The position numbers were made by a program, and so were the translations under genes. The notes beneath the pieces were generated by a model, which saw nothing but the letters and a program-made list of their open reading frames with translations, did no database searches and was not told the DNA's origin. A stretch of 64,000 nucleotides of DNA, taken from Burkholderiales bacterium (GTDB lineage Bacteria > Pseudomonadota > Gammaproteobacteria > Burkholderiales > Burkholderiaceae). Below, piece after piece: positions 31,606 to 42,292 of the stretch (positions within the stretch are counted from its first letter, which is position 1; the number at the start of each line of letters is the position of its first letter). Where the stretch lies: positions 1 through 64,000 of the forward strand of contig JAMFSK010000041.1 of the NCBI GenBank assembly GCA_026225235.1. Reading direction: 5' to 3'.

Positions 31606-32037
31606 ATGAGCGAGCAGGACAACACCGCAGGGCACGCGCCCGATGGCCGCCCGGTGACCGAGGTCGCGGTCGGGATCCTTGTCGCAGCGGACGGCCGTTT
31701 CCTGCTCGCGCAGCGTCCGGCAGGCAAGCCCTATGAAGGCTACTGGGAATTCCCGGGCGGCAAGCTCGAGGCCGGCGAGTCAGTCGAAGCCGCGCTCGGT
31801 CGCGAGCTGCACGAGGAGCTTGGCATCACGATCGGCGATTGCGCGCGGTGGCGCGTGCTCGAGCACGACTACCCGCATGCCTACGTGCGACTCCATTTCT
31901 GCAAGGTCACGGTGTGGGACGGAGAACTCGTCGGCCGCGAAGGCCAGGCGTTTGCGTGGCAACGGCAGCCGATCGACGTCGGTCCGCTGTTGCCCGCGAC
32001 CATCCCCGTGCTCGACTGGCTCGCGGAGCGGGCCTAA
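31606..32037 (+). CDS. mutT: MutT-like Nudix hydrolase
   Basis: The 143-residue protein resembles MutT, which hydrolyses 8-oxo-dGTP to keep it out of DNA. The Nudix box reads from [20 protein letters not shown] to EELGI, with all glutamates in place. The segment [20 protein letters not shown] is typical of MutT. ATG 31606 ([20 protein letters not shown]) follows the DUF815 gene by five bases with the ribosome binding site aagggtgagg inside that gene's end. Its last four bases overlap the end of the convergent yacG gene. Confidence 0.88.
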   Translation: MSEQDNTAGHAPDGRPVTEVAVGILVAADGRFLLAQRPAGKPYEGYWEFPGGKLEAGESVEAALGRELHEELGITIGDCARWRVLEHDYPHAYVRLHFCKVTVWDGELVGREGQAFAWQRQPIDVGPLLPATIPVLDWLAERA

Positions 32038-32225
32038 TTCAGATCGTCTTTGGGCGAGCCGTCGGGGTTTTCTTCGTCGGTTTTGCCGGCGATCGTGTAT
32101 TTCTCGGCCGCCCAGGCGCCGAGATCGATCTGCCTGCAGCGGTCCGAGCAAAATGGCCGGAACGGGCTTTCAGGTGTCCACGCGACCTTTTTGCTGCAGG
32201 TCGGGCAATTCACGAAGGTAGTCAT
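32034..32225 (-). CDS. yacG: DNA gyrase inhibitor YacG
   Basis: YacG is a small zinc protein that binds GyrB and inhibits gyrase in E. coli. The protein has 63 residues from ATG 32225 ([10 protein letters not shown]). Four zinc cysteines are visible: Cys7-x2-Cys10 and Cys26-x3-Cys30. The tail is acidic ([15 protein letters not shown]), as usual. The frame extends to TTG 32246, but the ATG follows gagaagg and fits the family. It is the last gene of the pilD-coaE-zapD-yacG string on this strand. Confidence 0.92.
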   Translation of the reverse strand: MTTFVNCPTCSKKVAWTPESPFRPFCSDRCRQIDLGAWAAEKYTIAGKTDEENPDGSPKDDLN

Positions 32226-32297
32226 CGCCTTCTCTCTTCGAGTCAAGCCGCCAGCAAGCGAGGGGGCCGCCTCATCGAGGCCGGCCGGACCACCCGC

Positions 32298-33053
32298 TTA
32301 CAGCGTACAGAGTGTCAATTCGAACGGAACATCGTTGTCGACCGCACGAGGGCGCAGATCGCCCCCCTGGGTCGTGAACCGCACCCACAACATATATTTG
32401 TTCGCGCTCGCCTCGGGAATCACCCGGGCATCGTCAGGCACGCGAACCTGCATCAGATGATACGTCCTGCCGGACAACATCTGCTGATAGCTCCCCTGCA
32501 CGGCCATCACCTTGGCAGACTGACCGGATTCGCGTGCGAGCCGCAGCACAATTGAGGCGGCGTCGCGCAGCGGCAGCAGCGGCATCACCCATTTGGCGAT
32601 ATCTTGCCGGCGCTGGTCGAGCGGGAGTTGCTGCCATGCATAGTAAGACGGCAGATCAAACCGGCACGTGCCGCCCGGGATGATCGCGCGGCTGCGGATG
32701 CTCGTGAGCCACTCGTTGTCGACGAGATGCTGGGTCGCCTTGCCCTGCATCTGGTTCAGATTCGAGAGGGTGGTTTCGATCTCGCCGAGTACGACCTCGA
32801 GCGTCGCCTGTTCAATATCGGGATTGCCGCGATAGGGCGCGAGCGTGACGCGCTGGCGCTCCAGTTCCTTGAGCAGGTCTGACTTGAGGTCGGAGCGTCC
32901 CGCCACTTCCGAGATTTCGAAGAGCGTCGTCAGCGCGACGTGATGCTCGCGCGGATCTTCCTGATGCAGGAAGAATGAGAAGCGGTCGAACAGATCTTCG
33001 AGCCGCAACAGCGTTCGGATTCGCTCGTTGAACGGATACTCGTAAAGGATCAA
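32298..33053 (-). CDS. zapD: Cell division protein ZapD
   Basis: ZapD crosslinks FtsZ filaments. With a TTG start at 33053 it has 251 residues, close to the 247 of E. coli. The N-terminus [20 protein letters not shown] is the family signature; segments such as [20 protein letters not shown] and [20 protein letters not shown] are also typical. I chose the TTG because AAAGG stands seven bases before it and the family normally starts at this Ile-Leu-Tyr; the open frame extends 19 residues further to an ATG at 33110 with no conserved sequence. Lies between yacG and coaE as in many beta- and gammaproteobacteria. Confidence 0.93.
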   Translation of the reverse strand: MILYEYPFNERIRTLLRLEDLFDRFSFFLHQEDPREHHVALTTLFEISEVAGRSDLKSDLLKELERQRVTLAPYRGNPDIEQATLEVVLGEIETTLSNLNQMQGKATQHLVDNEWLTSIRSRAIIPGGTCRFDLPSYYAWQQLPLDQRRQDIAKWVMPLLPLRDAASIVLRLARESGQSAKVMAVQGSYQQMLSGRTYHLMQVRVPDDARVIPEASANKYMLWVRFTTQGGDLRPRAVDNDVPFELTLCTL

Positions 33054-33137
33054 TGCTCGCCTTTGCCGGGATTGGGTTGAAAAATGTTCTACGCATTCTA
33101 ATGCCGGCATAGACCCCGTCGCAACGACGGCGCACAG

Positions 33138-33752
33138 CTATCTCTCGCCGCTGAGCGCCAGATAGCGCCGGTGCAGCGCATCAACTTGCTCATAAACCGC
33201 GTCAGCCGTGGCTTTGTCGTTATCGATCACGTCGTCGGCCACTGCGAGCCGCGCCTCGCGACTTGCCTGCCTTTGCATGATCGATTCGACTTGCGCGCGT
33301 GTGAAACCGCTGCGCCGCATCACCCGATCGATCTGCGTCTCGCGTGTGCAGTCGACGACCAGCACCCGATCGGCCCGTTGTTTCCAGTTGCCGGACTCCA
33401 CCAGCAGGGGCACGACGAACATCCGATACGGTCCGCTGGCCGCTTGCGCCGCCGCTTCACTCGCGGCCCGAATCAAAGGGTGGGTGATCGATTCAAGCAC
33501 GTGTTTCGCATCCAGGTTACTAAACACGAGCGCCCGCATGCGCGCACGGTCGAGCGCGCCGTCGGCGGTGACGAACTCGGGGCCGAATGCCGCTTCGATG
33601 GCGGGCATCGCCGGACCTCCCGGCGCCGTCACGGCATGGGCGATGACATCCGAATCGATGATCGACACGCCATGTGAGGCGAATCGATCGGCGACGAGGG
33701 ACTTGCCGCTGCCGATGCCTCCGGTCAGGCCGATCGAAAACATGCGTTTCAT
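33138..33752 (-). CDS. coaE: Dephospho-CoA kinase CoaE
   Basis: CoaE phosphorylates the 3'-OH of dephospho-CoA, the last step of coenzyme A synthesis. With ATG 33752 it has 204 residues. Walker A is GGIGSGKS at 11-18; [14 protein letters not shown] and the segment [14 protein letters not shown] follow. The start comes one base after the pilD stop, with the ribosome binding site ggagg inside the pilD end, so the two genes are coupled. An open frame further upstream into pilD is discounted. An ATG at 33743 is an alternative start. Confidence 0.94.
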   Translation of the reverse strand: MKRMFSIGLTGGIGSGKSLVADRFASHGVSIIDSDVIAHAVTAPGGPAMPAIEAAFGPEFVTADGALDRARMRALVFSNLDAKHVLESITHPLIRAASEAAAQAASGPYRMFVVPLLVESGNWKQRADRVLVVDCTRETQIDRVMRRSGFTRAQVESIMQRQASREARLAVADDVIDNDKATADAVYEQVDALHRRYLALSGER

Positions 33753-33753
33753 T

Positions 33754-34734
33754 TCAGCCTCCGAATGCGCCGCTGCCGTACAAGGGCAACGACGGCCAGA
33801 AGGGCGTGCCGGCGAACAGCGTGATGCAGCCGGCAATGGCGAGGAAGGGCCCGAACGGCAGCGGCTCGTCGCGCCTCATGCGCCGCGTGGCGAGCATCAG
33901 GAGTCCGACGATCGCGCCCGTCACCGAACTCAGTACGAGCACCTGCACCAGGCCACTCCAGCCGAGCCACGCCCCGAGCGCGGCGAACAGCTTGAGATCG
34001 CCATGACCGATTCCCTCGACGCCACGCCACCACCAGAAGCCCCAATAGACGCACCAGAGAAAGCCGTAGCCCGCGGCTGCACCGATCACGGCATCGCTCA
34101 GTATGGCAAACGTTGGACTCAGATTGATCAGCAGTCCGGCCCAGAGCAAGGGCAGCGTGATGACGTCGGGCAGCAGTCCAGTTTCCCAGTCGATACAGGT
34201 GAGCGCGAGTGCAACCGCTGCGAAGCCGAAGCCTGCGACAGCAGGCCATCCTGCGCCGAAGCGCCACCATGCGAGGGCGGCCAGCAGCCCGCTGGCCAGT
34301 TCGATCAGCAGGTAGCGCGGCGAGATAGGGACATCGCACTGGCTGCAGCGACCGCGCAACAGGACGTAGCTGAGAACCGGAATGTTCTCCCAGGCGCGAA
34401 GGCGATGGCCGCACGCGTCGCAGTGCGAGCCGGGGTGCATGAGGTTGTAGGGCGAGGCGGGGGGAGGAGGTGGCTGAGATTCGTCAAACTGGCGTGGCTC
34501 TTCGCTCTCGGCCCCTTTAGGTCGCGTGGCCGCACTGGCGTCTGGCCGATCTTTGAGATACTCGGCGACGCCTGCTTCCCAGCCGCGTTCGAGCATCGTC
34601 GGCAGTCGGTGCACGACGACCGTGATGAAGCTGCCGATCACCAGTCCGAACGCGACGACGAACGCGTACTGGAGGGCGGAGGGCAACAGCGAGAAGCCGT
34701 CGAACAGCGAGGACAGACCGGTCAGCATCGTCAA
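33754..34734 (-). CDS. pilD: Type IV prepilin peptidase / N-methyltransferase PilD
   Basis: PilD cleaves and methylates prepilins and type II pseudopilins at the inner membrane. The 326-residue protein has the N-terminal methyltransferase domain with two zinc Cys pairs (CDAC and CSQC, in [16 protein letters not shown] and [16 protein letters not shown]) and about eight membrane helices. The catalytic aspartates are in [11 protein letters not shown] and [10 protein letters not shown] Pro-rich loop of about 30 residues ([10 protein letters not shown]) lengthens the cytoplasmic part. The reading frame is intact although pilC and pilB beside it are ruined, so it may serve a type II secretion system or pilins encoded elsewhere. 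Confidence 0.93.
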   Translation of the reverse strand: MTMLTGLSSLFDGFSLLPSALQYAFVVAFGLVIGSFITVVVHRLPTMLERGWEAGVAEYLKDRPDASAATRPKGAESEEPRQFDESQPPPPPASPYNLMHPGSHCDACGHRLRAWENIPVLSYVLLRGRCSQCDVPISPRYLLIELASGLLAALAWWRFGAGWPAVAGFGFAAVALALTCIDWETGLLPDVITLPLLWAGLLINLSPTFAILSDAVIGAAAGYGFLWCVYWGFWWWRGVEGIGHGDLKLFAALGAWLGWSGLVQVLVLSSVTGAIVGLLMLATRRMRRDEPLPFGPFLAIAGCITLFAGTPFWPSLPLYGSGAFGG

Positions 34735-34820
34735 AGAGTAGAGGGCAAGGAGCGTGCAGACGCACGGTGAAAGAGGCCGCTCATGCTACACCAGCGACGC
34801 GGAGCATTGCGCGTGGCGGG

Positions 34821-35029
34821 TTAAACGACTTGACCGAGTTCGATGATCGGCGGGTAGAGCGCGATCATCAGGCCACCGACGAGTGCACCGAGTACGACGA
34901 TGATCATGGGTTCGACGAGCATCGAGGTCCCGGTCGGCGAGGTCGGCCAGATCGATCAGCAGGTGATCGAGCGCGCCCGTCTCCTTGGCGACGGCGATCG
35001 GCCGCACCACCGTTGCCGGAAAGCAGCTC
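34821..35029 (-). pseudogene. pilC: pilC remnant (C-terminal end only)
   Basis: Read on this strand, one frame gives SCFPATVVRPIAVAKETGAL and then DHLLIDLADLADRD, and after a frameshift near 34925 another frame gives LVEPMIIVVLGALVGGLMIA and the end YPPIIELGQVV before the stop at 34821-34823. These match the last 70 or so residues of PilC/GspF, the inner membrane platform protein of type IV pili. The first three quarters of the gene, about 300 codons, are gone. The remnant is joined directly to the pilB remnant by a deletion near 35029. Confidence 0.85.
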
Positions 35030-36175
35030 GTGCGCCGCGTCCCGACGGACAATCCGCTCGCGCAGCGCGGGTGTCATCAGTATGATCTGGTGAATGCCGA
35101 CCTGCCCGCGGTAGCCGATCCGATGGCATAGATCGCAGCCGATCGGTCGATGGAGTGGCTCGGCGCGCTCAATCGCGGCTCGTCAAAACCTCCAGCCCGC
35201 AATACGTCGCGATCCGGTCGATACGGCTCTCGACACGCAGGGCAGACGCGACGCACAAGTCGCTGGGCCGTGACCAGTCGGATCGCCGCAGCAAGGTTGT
35301 AGGGCTCGATGCCAATGTCGAGCAGACGCGCGAGCGTCGCAGGGGCATCGTTGGTATGCAGCCTCGAAAGAACGAGGTGGCCGGTTTGCGCCGCTTTGAC
35401 TGCTACGTCCGCCGTTTCCCGATCGCGTATCTCTCCGATCATGACCACATCGGGGTCTTGGCGTAGCAACGCGCGCAACGCCACGGCGAAGGTGAACCCC
35501 GATTTCTCGCGAATGCTGACTTGATTGACGCCCGCGAGTTGGATTTCCGCTGGGTCCTCGACCGAGCACAGGTTGGACGACACGTTGTTCAGGTGGTGCA
35601 TGAAGTAGTAGAGCGAGAGCGTCTTGCCACTACCGGTCGGACCCGTGACAAGCAGCGGACCATGCGGTGCCCGAAGCGCCTGGGAAAATGATAGCTTGTT
35701 GCTCCGGCTCGAATCCTAGCGAGGCGAGGGCGAGATTCGCCGGCAGGCTATCGAGCCGGCGCAGTACGGTCGTCTCTCCGAAGAGGGTGGGCAGTGTACT
35801 GACCCGGTATTCCTCGATCTGGCCGGGCCGATGCGAATCCTCGGGCGGCCATCCTGAGGAATGCGCCGCTCGGCGATATCGATGCGCGAGAGCACCTTCA
35901 CACGTGTGATGAAGGCGTCGCAAAGACTGGCGGCAGGCCGCGCGCTCTCGTGGAGTACACCATCGATACGCAGGCGGATACGCTAGCCTTCTGCGTCGGG
36001 CTCGACATGAATATCCGAGGCCCGCTGATTGTTTGCATCGCCGCAGTACGTCTCGAAGCAGGCGGGCCGCGGGCGAATCCATCGCGTCATCGGCGCTTGC
36101 AATGTTCGTGAGGCGACAGCCGGTGAAGGTCGGCCGCGGCGGCGAGGAAGAACCGAAATCCATGAGCAGCTCCAA
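35030..36175 (-). pseudogene. pilB: pilB pseudogene (several frameshifts and a stop)
   Basis: Type IV pilus assembly ATPase remains are spread over all three frames: MDSPAARLLRDVLRRC, then QRASDIHVEPDAEG followed by an in-frame TAG (complement of 35983-35985), then FITRVKVLSRIDIAERRIPQ, then EEYRVSTLPTLFGETTVLRR, then the Walker A segment GPLLVTGPTGSGKT (about 35621-35650), then one long frame from SSNLCSVEDPAEI through DPDVVMIGEIRDRETADVAV to CPACREPY. Further on, CDLCHRIGYRGQVGIHQI appears in another frame. The N-terminal domain is missing and the last 40 or so codons are cut by the fusion to pilC. At least four frameshifts plus the stop exclude a working protein. Confidence 0.93.
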
Positions 36176-36258
36176 CGAGTTTCAAAGAAAGCTCATCGTC
36201 GCGCTATGCCGTACTTGAAAGAACTCGTCCGAATGGCCAATGCCGAAGCCGAAGCCGC

Positions 36259-37545
36259 TCAGGCTCGCACGCGTGCCGGTGGAGGTTTGAACAGCTTGAC
36301 CGTCTTGATCGCCTGATTGTCGATTTGCATGACTTCGAGCCGGCAGCCGCCGACCTGCAACGCGACATCGCCTTCGGGGATCTCCTGCAACGTTTCGAGA
36401 ATCAGCCCGTTGAGCGTCTTGGGCCCGTCGACCGGCAGCCTGAGTCCGAGCCAACGGTTGAGTTCGCGCAGGGGCATCGCGCCGGCGACAATGCATTCTC
36501 CCTTCGCATTCCAGCCGGCGCGCGTGTTCGCCGAACGCGGCATCGACGTGGTGAATTCGCCGATCAATTCCTCGATGATGTCCTCGGGCGTGACGAGCCC
36601 CTGCACCTCACCATATTCGTTGACGATCAGGCCGATGCGCTGGTTGTTCTCCTGAAAGAACTGAAGCTGCTGGAACACTGCGGTCCCGGTCGGCACGAAG
36701 TAAGGCTCCGTCAGCAATTCGCGCAAGGTTTCACGATCGAGCTCCTCATGGTGGCGCAGCGCTGCGAGCGTCTTGCGCACGTGCAGCACACCGAGCACCC
36801 GGTCGATATCGACCTCATAGACCAGCAACTTGTTGTGATAGCAGGTCTCGAGTTGCTGAAGGATCTGATCAAGCGGTGAATTGAGGTCGAGCGCTTCAAT
36901 ACGCGTGCGTGGCACCATCACGTCATCGACCGTGATGTTCTCGAGCTCGAAGAGATTCAGCAGGATGCTGCGGTGCTTGTTCGGCATGAAGCTGCCAGAT
37001 TCCATCACGATGCTGCGCAGTTCTTCGGCGGACATCGTCACGTTGCTTGCATCACGCGGATTGATGTGGAGCACCCGAAGGATGGTCGAAGCAAAGAGGT
37101 TCACGAACCAGATCAGCGGCCGCAGAAAGCGCATCAGCGGAGCGATGATCAATGCCGCAGGCAGCGCGATTTTCTCTGGATAGGTTGCGCCGACGATCTT
37201 CGGCGTAATTTCGGCAAACACGATGATCAGGAACGCGACCACGCCGGTCGTGATCGATAGCACGACATTGTTGTGGCCAAACGTATGAAGCGCGATCGAC
37301 GTTGTGAGCACCGGGATCAGCGTGTTGATCAGGTTATTGCCGATCAGCACAGCGCCGAGCAGGTCTTCAGTGCGTGACAGCAGACTTTGTGTGGTCTTGG
37401 CGCCGACCGCACCCTTCTGGGCGAGGATCTTGAGACGGTGGCGATTGATCGCCATCATCGATGTTTCGGAAATTGAAAAGAAGCCGGACAGCAGCAGGAG
37501 AATGGCGACCAGACCTGCCTGTGCCCATAAGGGAAGCGATTCCAC
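36259..37545 (-). CDS. HlyC/CorC family membrane protein (DUF21-CBS-CorC)
   Basis: A 428-residue protein with an N-terminal DUF21 membrane domain (about residues 8-190, four helices, with SGFFSISETSMMAINRHR and FAEITPKIVGATYPEKIALP), two CBS domains (about 205-330, VPRTRIEALD to GLVTPEDIIEELIGE) and a C-terminal CorC/HlyC transporter-associated domain (GECIVAGAMPLRELNRWLG to the end). Related proteins are linked to magnesium or sodium export and metal resistance; the ion cannot be told here. Lies upstream of the ruined pilB in the same direction. Confidence 0.9.
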   Translation of the reverse strand: MESLPLWAQAGLVAILLLLSGFFSISETSMMAINRHRLKILAQKGAVGAKTTQSLLSRTEDLLGAVLIGNNLINTLIPVLTTSIALHTFGHNNVVLSITTGVVAFLIIVFAEITPKIVGATYPEKIALPAALIIAPLMRFLRPLIWFVNLFASTILRVLHINPRDASNVTMSAEELRSIVMESGSFMPNKHRSILLNLFELENITVDDVMVPRTRIEALDLNSPLDQILQQLETCYHNKLLVYEVDIDRVLGVLHVRKTLAALRHHEELDRETLRELLTEPYFVPTGTAVFQQLQFFQENNQRIGLIVNEYGEVQGLVTPEDIIEELIGEFTTSMPRSANTRAGWNAKGECIVAGAMPLRELNRWLGLRLPVDGPKTLNGLILETLQEIPEGDVALQVGGCRLEVMQIDNQAIKTVKLFKPPPARVRA

Positions 37546-37734
37546 GCGGGGGGAAAGCCGGAAAAAGAGTTGAGAACACTATAGCAGACCGATTTTCAGG
37601 GCTGCTGGGCGGAAGGTCGGGGAACAACTAGAGCAAGGGTGCCGACTGGTGTGCGCCTCGCAGCCGGCCGGGTGGACGATCTGATGAAATGGTCCGAGCC
37701 GACATCCTTGATTTACAAACCGACCAGGCAACAA

Positions 37735-37767
37735 AAAACCTCGCGTGCCTTTCGGCACCGAGGTTTT
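37735..37767 (-). terminator. Terminator downstream of tRNA-Pro
   Basis: aaaacctcg (37735-37743) pairs with cgaggtttt (37759-37767), and the inner arms gtgcc and ggcac extend the stem. On the minus strand a T-run follows. It lies 36 bases beyond the CCA end of the tRNA. Confidence 0.85.
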
Positions 37768-37802
37768 AGTCACAACTGACGACATTGCTTGAATGTCTTT
37801 TC

Positions 37803-37879
37803 TGGTCGGGGTGAGAGGATTCGAACCTCCGGCCTCTACGTCCCGAACGTAGCGCTCTACCAGGCTAAGCTACACCCCG
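37803..37879 (-). tRNA. tRNA-Pro (anticodon CGG)
   Basis: A complete 77-base cloverleaf read on the minus strand: it begins cggggtgtagcttagcctgg, has the anticodon loop ttCGGga (anticodon at complement of 37843-37845), the T-arm ggttcgaatcc and an encoded CCA end (37805-37803). The first base C pairs with G72 in front of discriminator A. It closely resembles other bacterial proline tRNAs. Confidence 0.97.
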
Positions 37880-37913
37880 AATCCGGCTTGCCGGCGTGTC
37901 CCTCAAAGCATTG

Positions 37914-38894
37914 CTAGGAAAGGCGCGCCGTCGAATAAGAACATAAGTCTAGCAGGCTTTCTTTGTAAAGGGAATCGGGAAATCGAACAATCGCTTCGAG
38001 GGCGGCGTGCGCTTCGCGCTCCGCGCCCTGCAGTGTGTAGTCGAGCGCACCCGAACGCGTGATCGCGGTGAAGATCGTGTCGAACCGGTCCGTACCGCCT
38101 TGCTCGATAGCTTCGCGCGCCAGCAGGCGTTCCTCGCGGCTGCCGTGCTGCATGAGCCAGATCAGCGGCAGCGTCGGCTTGCCTTCACGCAGGTCGTCGC
38201 CCGCATTCTTGCCCATCGACTCAGGCGTACCCGTGTAGTCGAGCCAGTCGTCCATGATCTGAAAGGCCGCGCCAATGTGACGACCATACTCGGCGGCCGC
38301 GGTTTCCTGCGAAGGGCTCGCGCCGGCGAGCACCGCGCCCAGCAGGGCAGCGGCTTCGAACAGCTTGGCGGTCTTGTAGCGGATCACCTGCATGTAGCGT
38401 GCTTCATCGACGTCGGGGTCGTGCATGTTCAGCAACTGCAGCACTTCACCTTCGGAGATCACGTTGGTCGCGTCGGAGAGGATCTGCATCACCCGCATCT
38501 GGTCGACGCCGACCATCATCTGGAAGGCGCGCGAATACAGAAAGTCGCCGACCAGCACGCTCGCCGCATTGCCGAACAACGCATTGGCGGTCTGCTTGCC
38601 GCGCCGCAGCGCTGACTCGTCGACAACGTCATCGTGCAGCAGGGTCGCGGTGTGGATAAACTCGACCACGGCCGCAAGCTCGTGCCGATGGTGGCTCGTG
38701 TCGCCGAGCGCACGCGCAACCATAAGCAGCAGGGCCGGGCGCAGGCGCTTGCCACCCGCGCTGATGATGTACTCGGAGATCTGGTTGATGAGCACGACCT
38801 CGGACGCCAGGCGTTTCCGGATCACCCGGTTTACCTGTTCCATATCTTCGGCGATCGGAGCGAGAAGGCTTGTAGCGGAGGTCGTGGCGGTCAA
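37914..38894 (-). CDS. ispB: Octaprenyl diphosphate synthase IspB
   Basis: This polyprenyl synthase elongates farnesyl diphosphate to the long side chain of ubiquinone (usually C40 in this group). It has 326 residues. The first aspartate-rich motif is LLHDDVVDES and the second is QIMDDWLDYTG; GGKRLRPALLLMVA and the segment ISEGEVLQLLNM are further typical parts. It ends 34 bases before the tRNA-Pro gene and diverges from rplU. A minus-strand -10 candidate TATAAT is at the complement of 38930-38935, without a clear -35. Confidence 0.94.
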   Translation of the reverse strand: MTATTSATSLLAPIAEDMEQVNRVIRKRLASEVVLINQISEYIISAGGKRLRPALLLMVARALGDTSHHRHELAAVVEFIHTATLLHDDVVDESALRRGKQTANALFGNAASVLVGDFLYSRAFQMMVGVDQMRVMQILSDATNVISEGEVLQLLNMHDPDVDEARYMQVIRYKTAKLFEAAALLGAVLAGASPSQETAAAEYGRHIGAAFQIMDDWLDYTGTPESMGKNAGDDLREGKPTLPLIWLMQHGSREERLLAREAIEQGGTDRFDTIFTAITRSGALDYTLQGAEREAHAALEAIVRFPDSLYKESLLDLCSYSTARLS

Positions 38895-38976
38895 CGCGGG
38901 TACCGAAAGTCTTGTTGGATAACCGGGCGATTATAGACTGTTCCCGTGTCGCATCGCCGGCTACCGGCGTCGAGCT

Positions 38977-39004
38977 TTGACCGTCGGGAAAACTTCTGTA
39001 TAAT
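38977..39004 (+). promoter_or_regulatory. Promoter of rplU-rpmA
   Basis: TTGACC (38977-38982) and a perfect TATAAT (38999-39004) are separated by 16 bp, about 55 bases upstream of the rplU start. This is one of the clearest sigma-70 promoters in the window, as expected for a ribosomal protein operon. Confidence 0.85.
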
Positions 39005-39059
39005 CAAACGTTTCTCCGCACGGTGCGGGGGAAAGAATGAATTCGAGTGAGGTTCAACA

Positions 39060-39371
39060 ATGTACGCGGTCATAAAAACCGGCGGCAAGCAATACAAAGT
39101 TGCTGCTGGCGAAAAACTTAAGATAGAACAGATACCGGCAGACATTGGCGCAGAAATCACGCTCGACCAGGTGCTCGCAGTAGGCGAAGGTGAATCGATT
39201 CAGTTCGGCGCACCCCTGGTCAGTGGGGCTTCGGTCAAGGCTACCGTCATCTCCCAGGGTCGTCACGATAAAGTGAAGATCTTCAAGATGCGTCGTCGTA
39301 AGCACTATCAGAAACGTGCTGGCCACCGCCAGAACTATACTGAAGTGCGCATTGACGCGATCAACGCTTAA
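39060..39371 (+). CDS. rplU: 50S ribosomal protein L21
   Basis: L21 is a primary 23S rRNA-binding protein of the large subunit. The 103-residue sequence starts [20 protein letters not shown] and ends in the basic segment [20 protein letters not shown] typical of the family. It follows the strong promoter at 38977-39004 and precedes rpmA by 21 bases. Confidence 0.98.
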   Translation: MYAVIKTGGKQYKVAAGEKLKIEQIPADIGAEITLDQVLAVGEGESIQFGAPLVSGASVKATVISQGRHDKVKIFKMRRRKHYQKRAGHRQNYTEVRIDAINA

Positions 39372-39392
39372 CGGCCGCGAAGGAGCAAGCAA

Positions 39393-39659
39393 ATGGCACA
39401 CAAAAAAGCAGGCGGCTCGTCCCGTAACGGCCGCGACTCAGAATCCAAGCGCCTTGGCGTGAAGGTGTACGGCGGTCAGGCAATCCTGGCTGGCGGCATC
39501 ATCGTTCGCCAACGCGGTACGCGTATGCACGCGGGCAACAACGTCGGCCTGGCCAAGGATCACACCTTGTACGCGCTGGCTGACGGCCACGTGCTGTTCA
39601 CGATCAAGGGCGCGGCGAAGAAGCAGTTCGTCAACGTCGTCCCGGTCGCTGCGGAGTAA
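39393..39659 (+). CDS. rpmA: 50S ribosomal protein L27
   Basis: L27 sits near the peptidyl transferase centre of the large subunit. The 88-residue protein starts [20 protein letters not shown], with the conserved GG-S-S-x-N-GRDS stretch, and continues [19 protein letters not shown]. aaggagcaagc supplies a strong ribosome binding site. Confidence 0.98.
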   Translation: MAHKKAGGSSRNGRDSESKRLGVKVYGGQAILAGGIIVRQRGTRMHAGNNVGLAKDHTLYALADGHVLFTIKGAAKKQFVNVVPVAAE

Positions 39660-39731
39660 GACGCGCAAGCCTTGCAGCGATTCAGGCCGCAAGGTGGCGA
39701 TGTCTTGAAGGCCCCGCAGTACAGGCCCCGC

Positions 39732-39760
39732 AGGCCCCGCATTCCAGCGGGGCCTTTTTT
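39732..39760 (+). terminator. Terminator after rpmA, with extra copies of its 5' arm
   Basis: aggccccgc (39732-39740) pairs with gcggggcct (39747-39755) over the loop attcca, followed by six T. The same 5' arm occurs twice more just upstream (39709-39718 and 39723-39732), so three copies compete for one 3' arm. Confidence 0.9.
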
Positions 39761-39794
39761 GTTTTTAGCGTCGTTTTGTTTGAGCGTCTGGTAG

Positions 39795-40982
<1,188 letters not shown>

Positions 40983-41096
40983 GTGGAGTAAGCGAAGCTC
41001 GCGCCCGAACCCCTGGGCCGACGGATAAGCCATCACCACGCCCCGGAATTTTCGACATGCCGGGGCTGTTCAACATCTACGCTAGGGTGGGGAAAC

Positions 41097-42215
41097 ATGC
41101 GATCGGTGATTGCCGATGCAAAACGGTTGGTGGTCAAGGTCGGGTCAAGCCTGGTCACCAATGATGGACGCGGCCTCGACCATGAGGCGATTGGTCGCTG
41201 GGCCACGCAGATCGCGGAGCTTCGCGCGCGCGGCAAGGAAGTGGTGCTGGTCAGTTCGGGTGCGATCGCCGAAGGGATGCAACGTCTGGGCTGGACCAAA
41301 CGTCCGCGCGAAATCGATGAACTTCAGGCGGCTGCCGCAGTGGGCCAGATGGGCCTCGTGCAGGTCTACGAAAGTCGGTTTTCGCAACGCGGGATCCAGA
41401 CCGCTCAGATTCTGCTGACCCATGCCGACCTCGCCGACCGCGAGCGCTATCTCAACGCACGTTCGACGTTGCTGACGTTGCTGCGTCTGTCGGTCGTGCC
41501 GATCATCAATGAGAATGATACGGTCATCACGGACGAGATCAAGTTTGGCGATAACGACACGCTGGGTGCGCTCGTGGCCAACCTGATCGAAGGCGATGCG
41601 CTGGTGATCCTCACTGATCAGACGGGGCTCTACACGGCAGATCCCCGCAAGGATCCGACGGCCACGCTGGTCGCCGAGGCGGTCGCCGGCGATGCGGAAC
41701 TTGAGCGGATGGCCGGCGGCGCGGGCAGCAGTCTCGGTCGCGGCGGCATGCTGACCAAAGTCATCGCGGCCAAGCGCGCGGCGAACAGCGGCGCGAATAC
41801 GGTGATCGCGAGTGGTCGCGAACCCGACGTCCTTGTGCGTCTCTCTGACGGCGAAGCGATCGGCACGCAATTGATCGCGCGCACCGCCCGGCTCGCGGCG
41901 CGCAAGCAATGGATGGCCGACCATCTCCAGATGCGCGGGCGCGTCGTGATCGACGACGGCGCGGCAGCGAAGGTGACCTCCGATGGCAAGAGCTTGCTGC
42001 CGATCGGCGTGATCGACGTCCAGGGTGTTTTTGCACGGGGCGAGGTGATTGCCTGTCTGAACCCGCAAGGCCGCGAAATCGCGCGCGGCCTCACCAACTA
42101 CAGCAGTACCGAGACACGGATGATCCAGCGCAAACCCAGCGGTGAGATCGAAGGCGTCTTAGGCTACATGCTCGAGCCCGAACTGATTCACCGCGACAAT
42201 CTGGTGATCGTCTGA
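41097..42215 (+). CDS. proB: Glutamate 5-kinase ProB
   Basis: ProB phosphorylates glutamate in the first step of proline synthesis. The 372-residue protein has the amino acid kinase domain ([68 protein letters not shown]) and the C-terminal PUA domain from about residue 280 ([20 protein letters not shown]). Feedback inhibition by proline is a feature of the family. A 114-base gap after obgE and a clear terminator after proB frame it. Confidence 0.96.
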   Translation: MRSVIADAKRLVVKVGSSLVTNDGRGLDHEAIGRWATQIAELRARGKEVVLVSSGAIAEGMQRLGWTKRPREIDELQAAAAVGQMGLVQVYESRFSQRGIQTAQILLTHADLADRERYLNARSTLLTLLRLSVVPIINENDTVITDEIKFGDNDTLGALVANLIEGDALVILTDQTGLYTADPRKDPTATLVAEAVAGDAELERMAGGAGSSLGRGGMLTKVIAAKRAANSGANTVIASGREPDVLVRLSDGEAIGTQLIARTARLAARKQWMADHLQMRGRVVIDDGAAAKVTSDGKSLLPIGVIDVQGVFARGEVIACLNPQGREIARGLTNYSSTETRMIQRKPSGEIEGVLGYMLEPELIHRDNLVIV

Positions 42216-42217
42216 AA

Positions 42218-42257
42218 GAAAAAATAGCCACGGATCCAAACCGTGGCTAATTTTTTT
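42218..42257 (+). terminator. Terminator after proB
   Basis: tagccacgg (42225-42233) pairs with ccgtggcta (42241-42249) over a seven-base loop, flanked by A-run and T-run, so it can serve proB and the convergent CNP1-like gene. Confidence 0.93.
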
Positions 42258-42292
42258 GCGAGAGACGTGCCGGTCGCGCCGGCACGCAAGAT

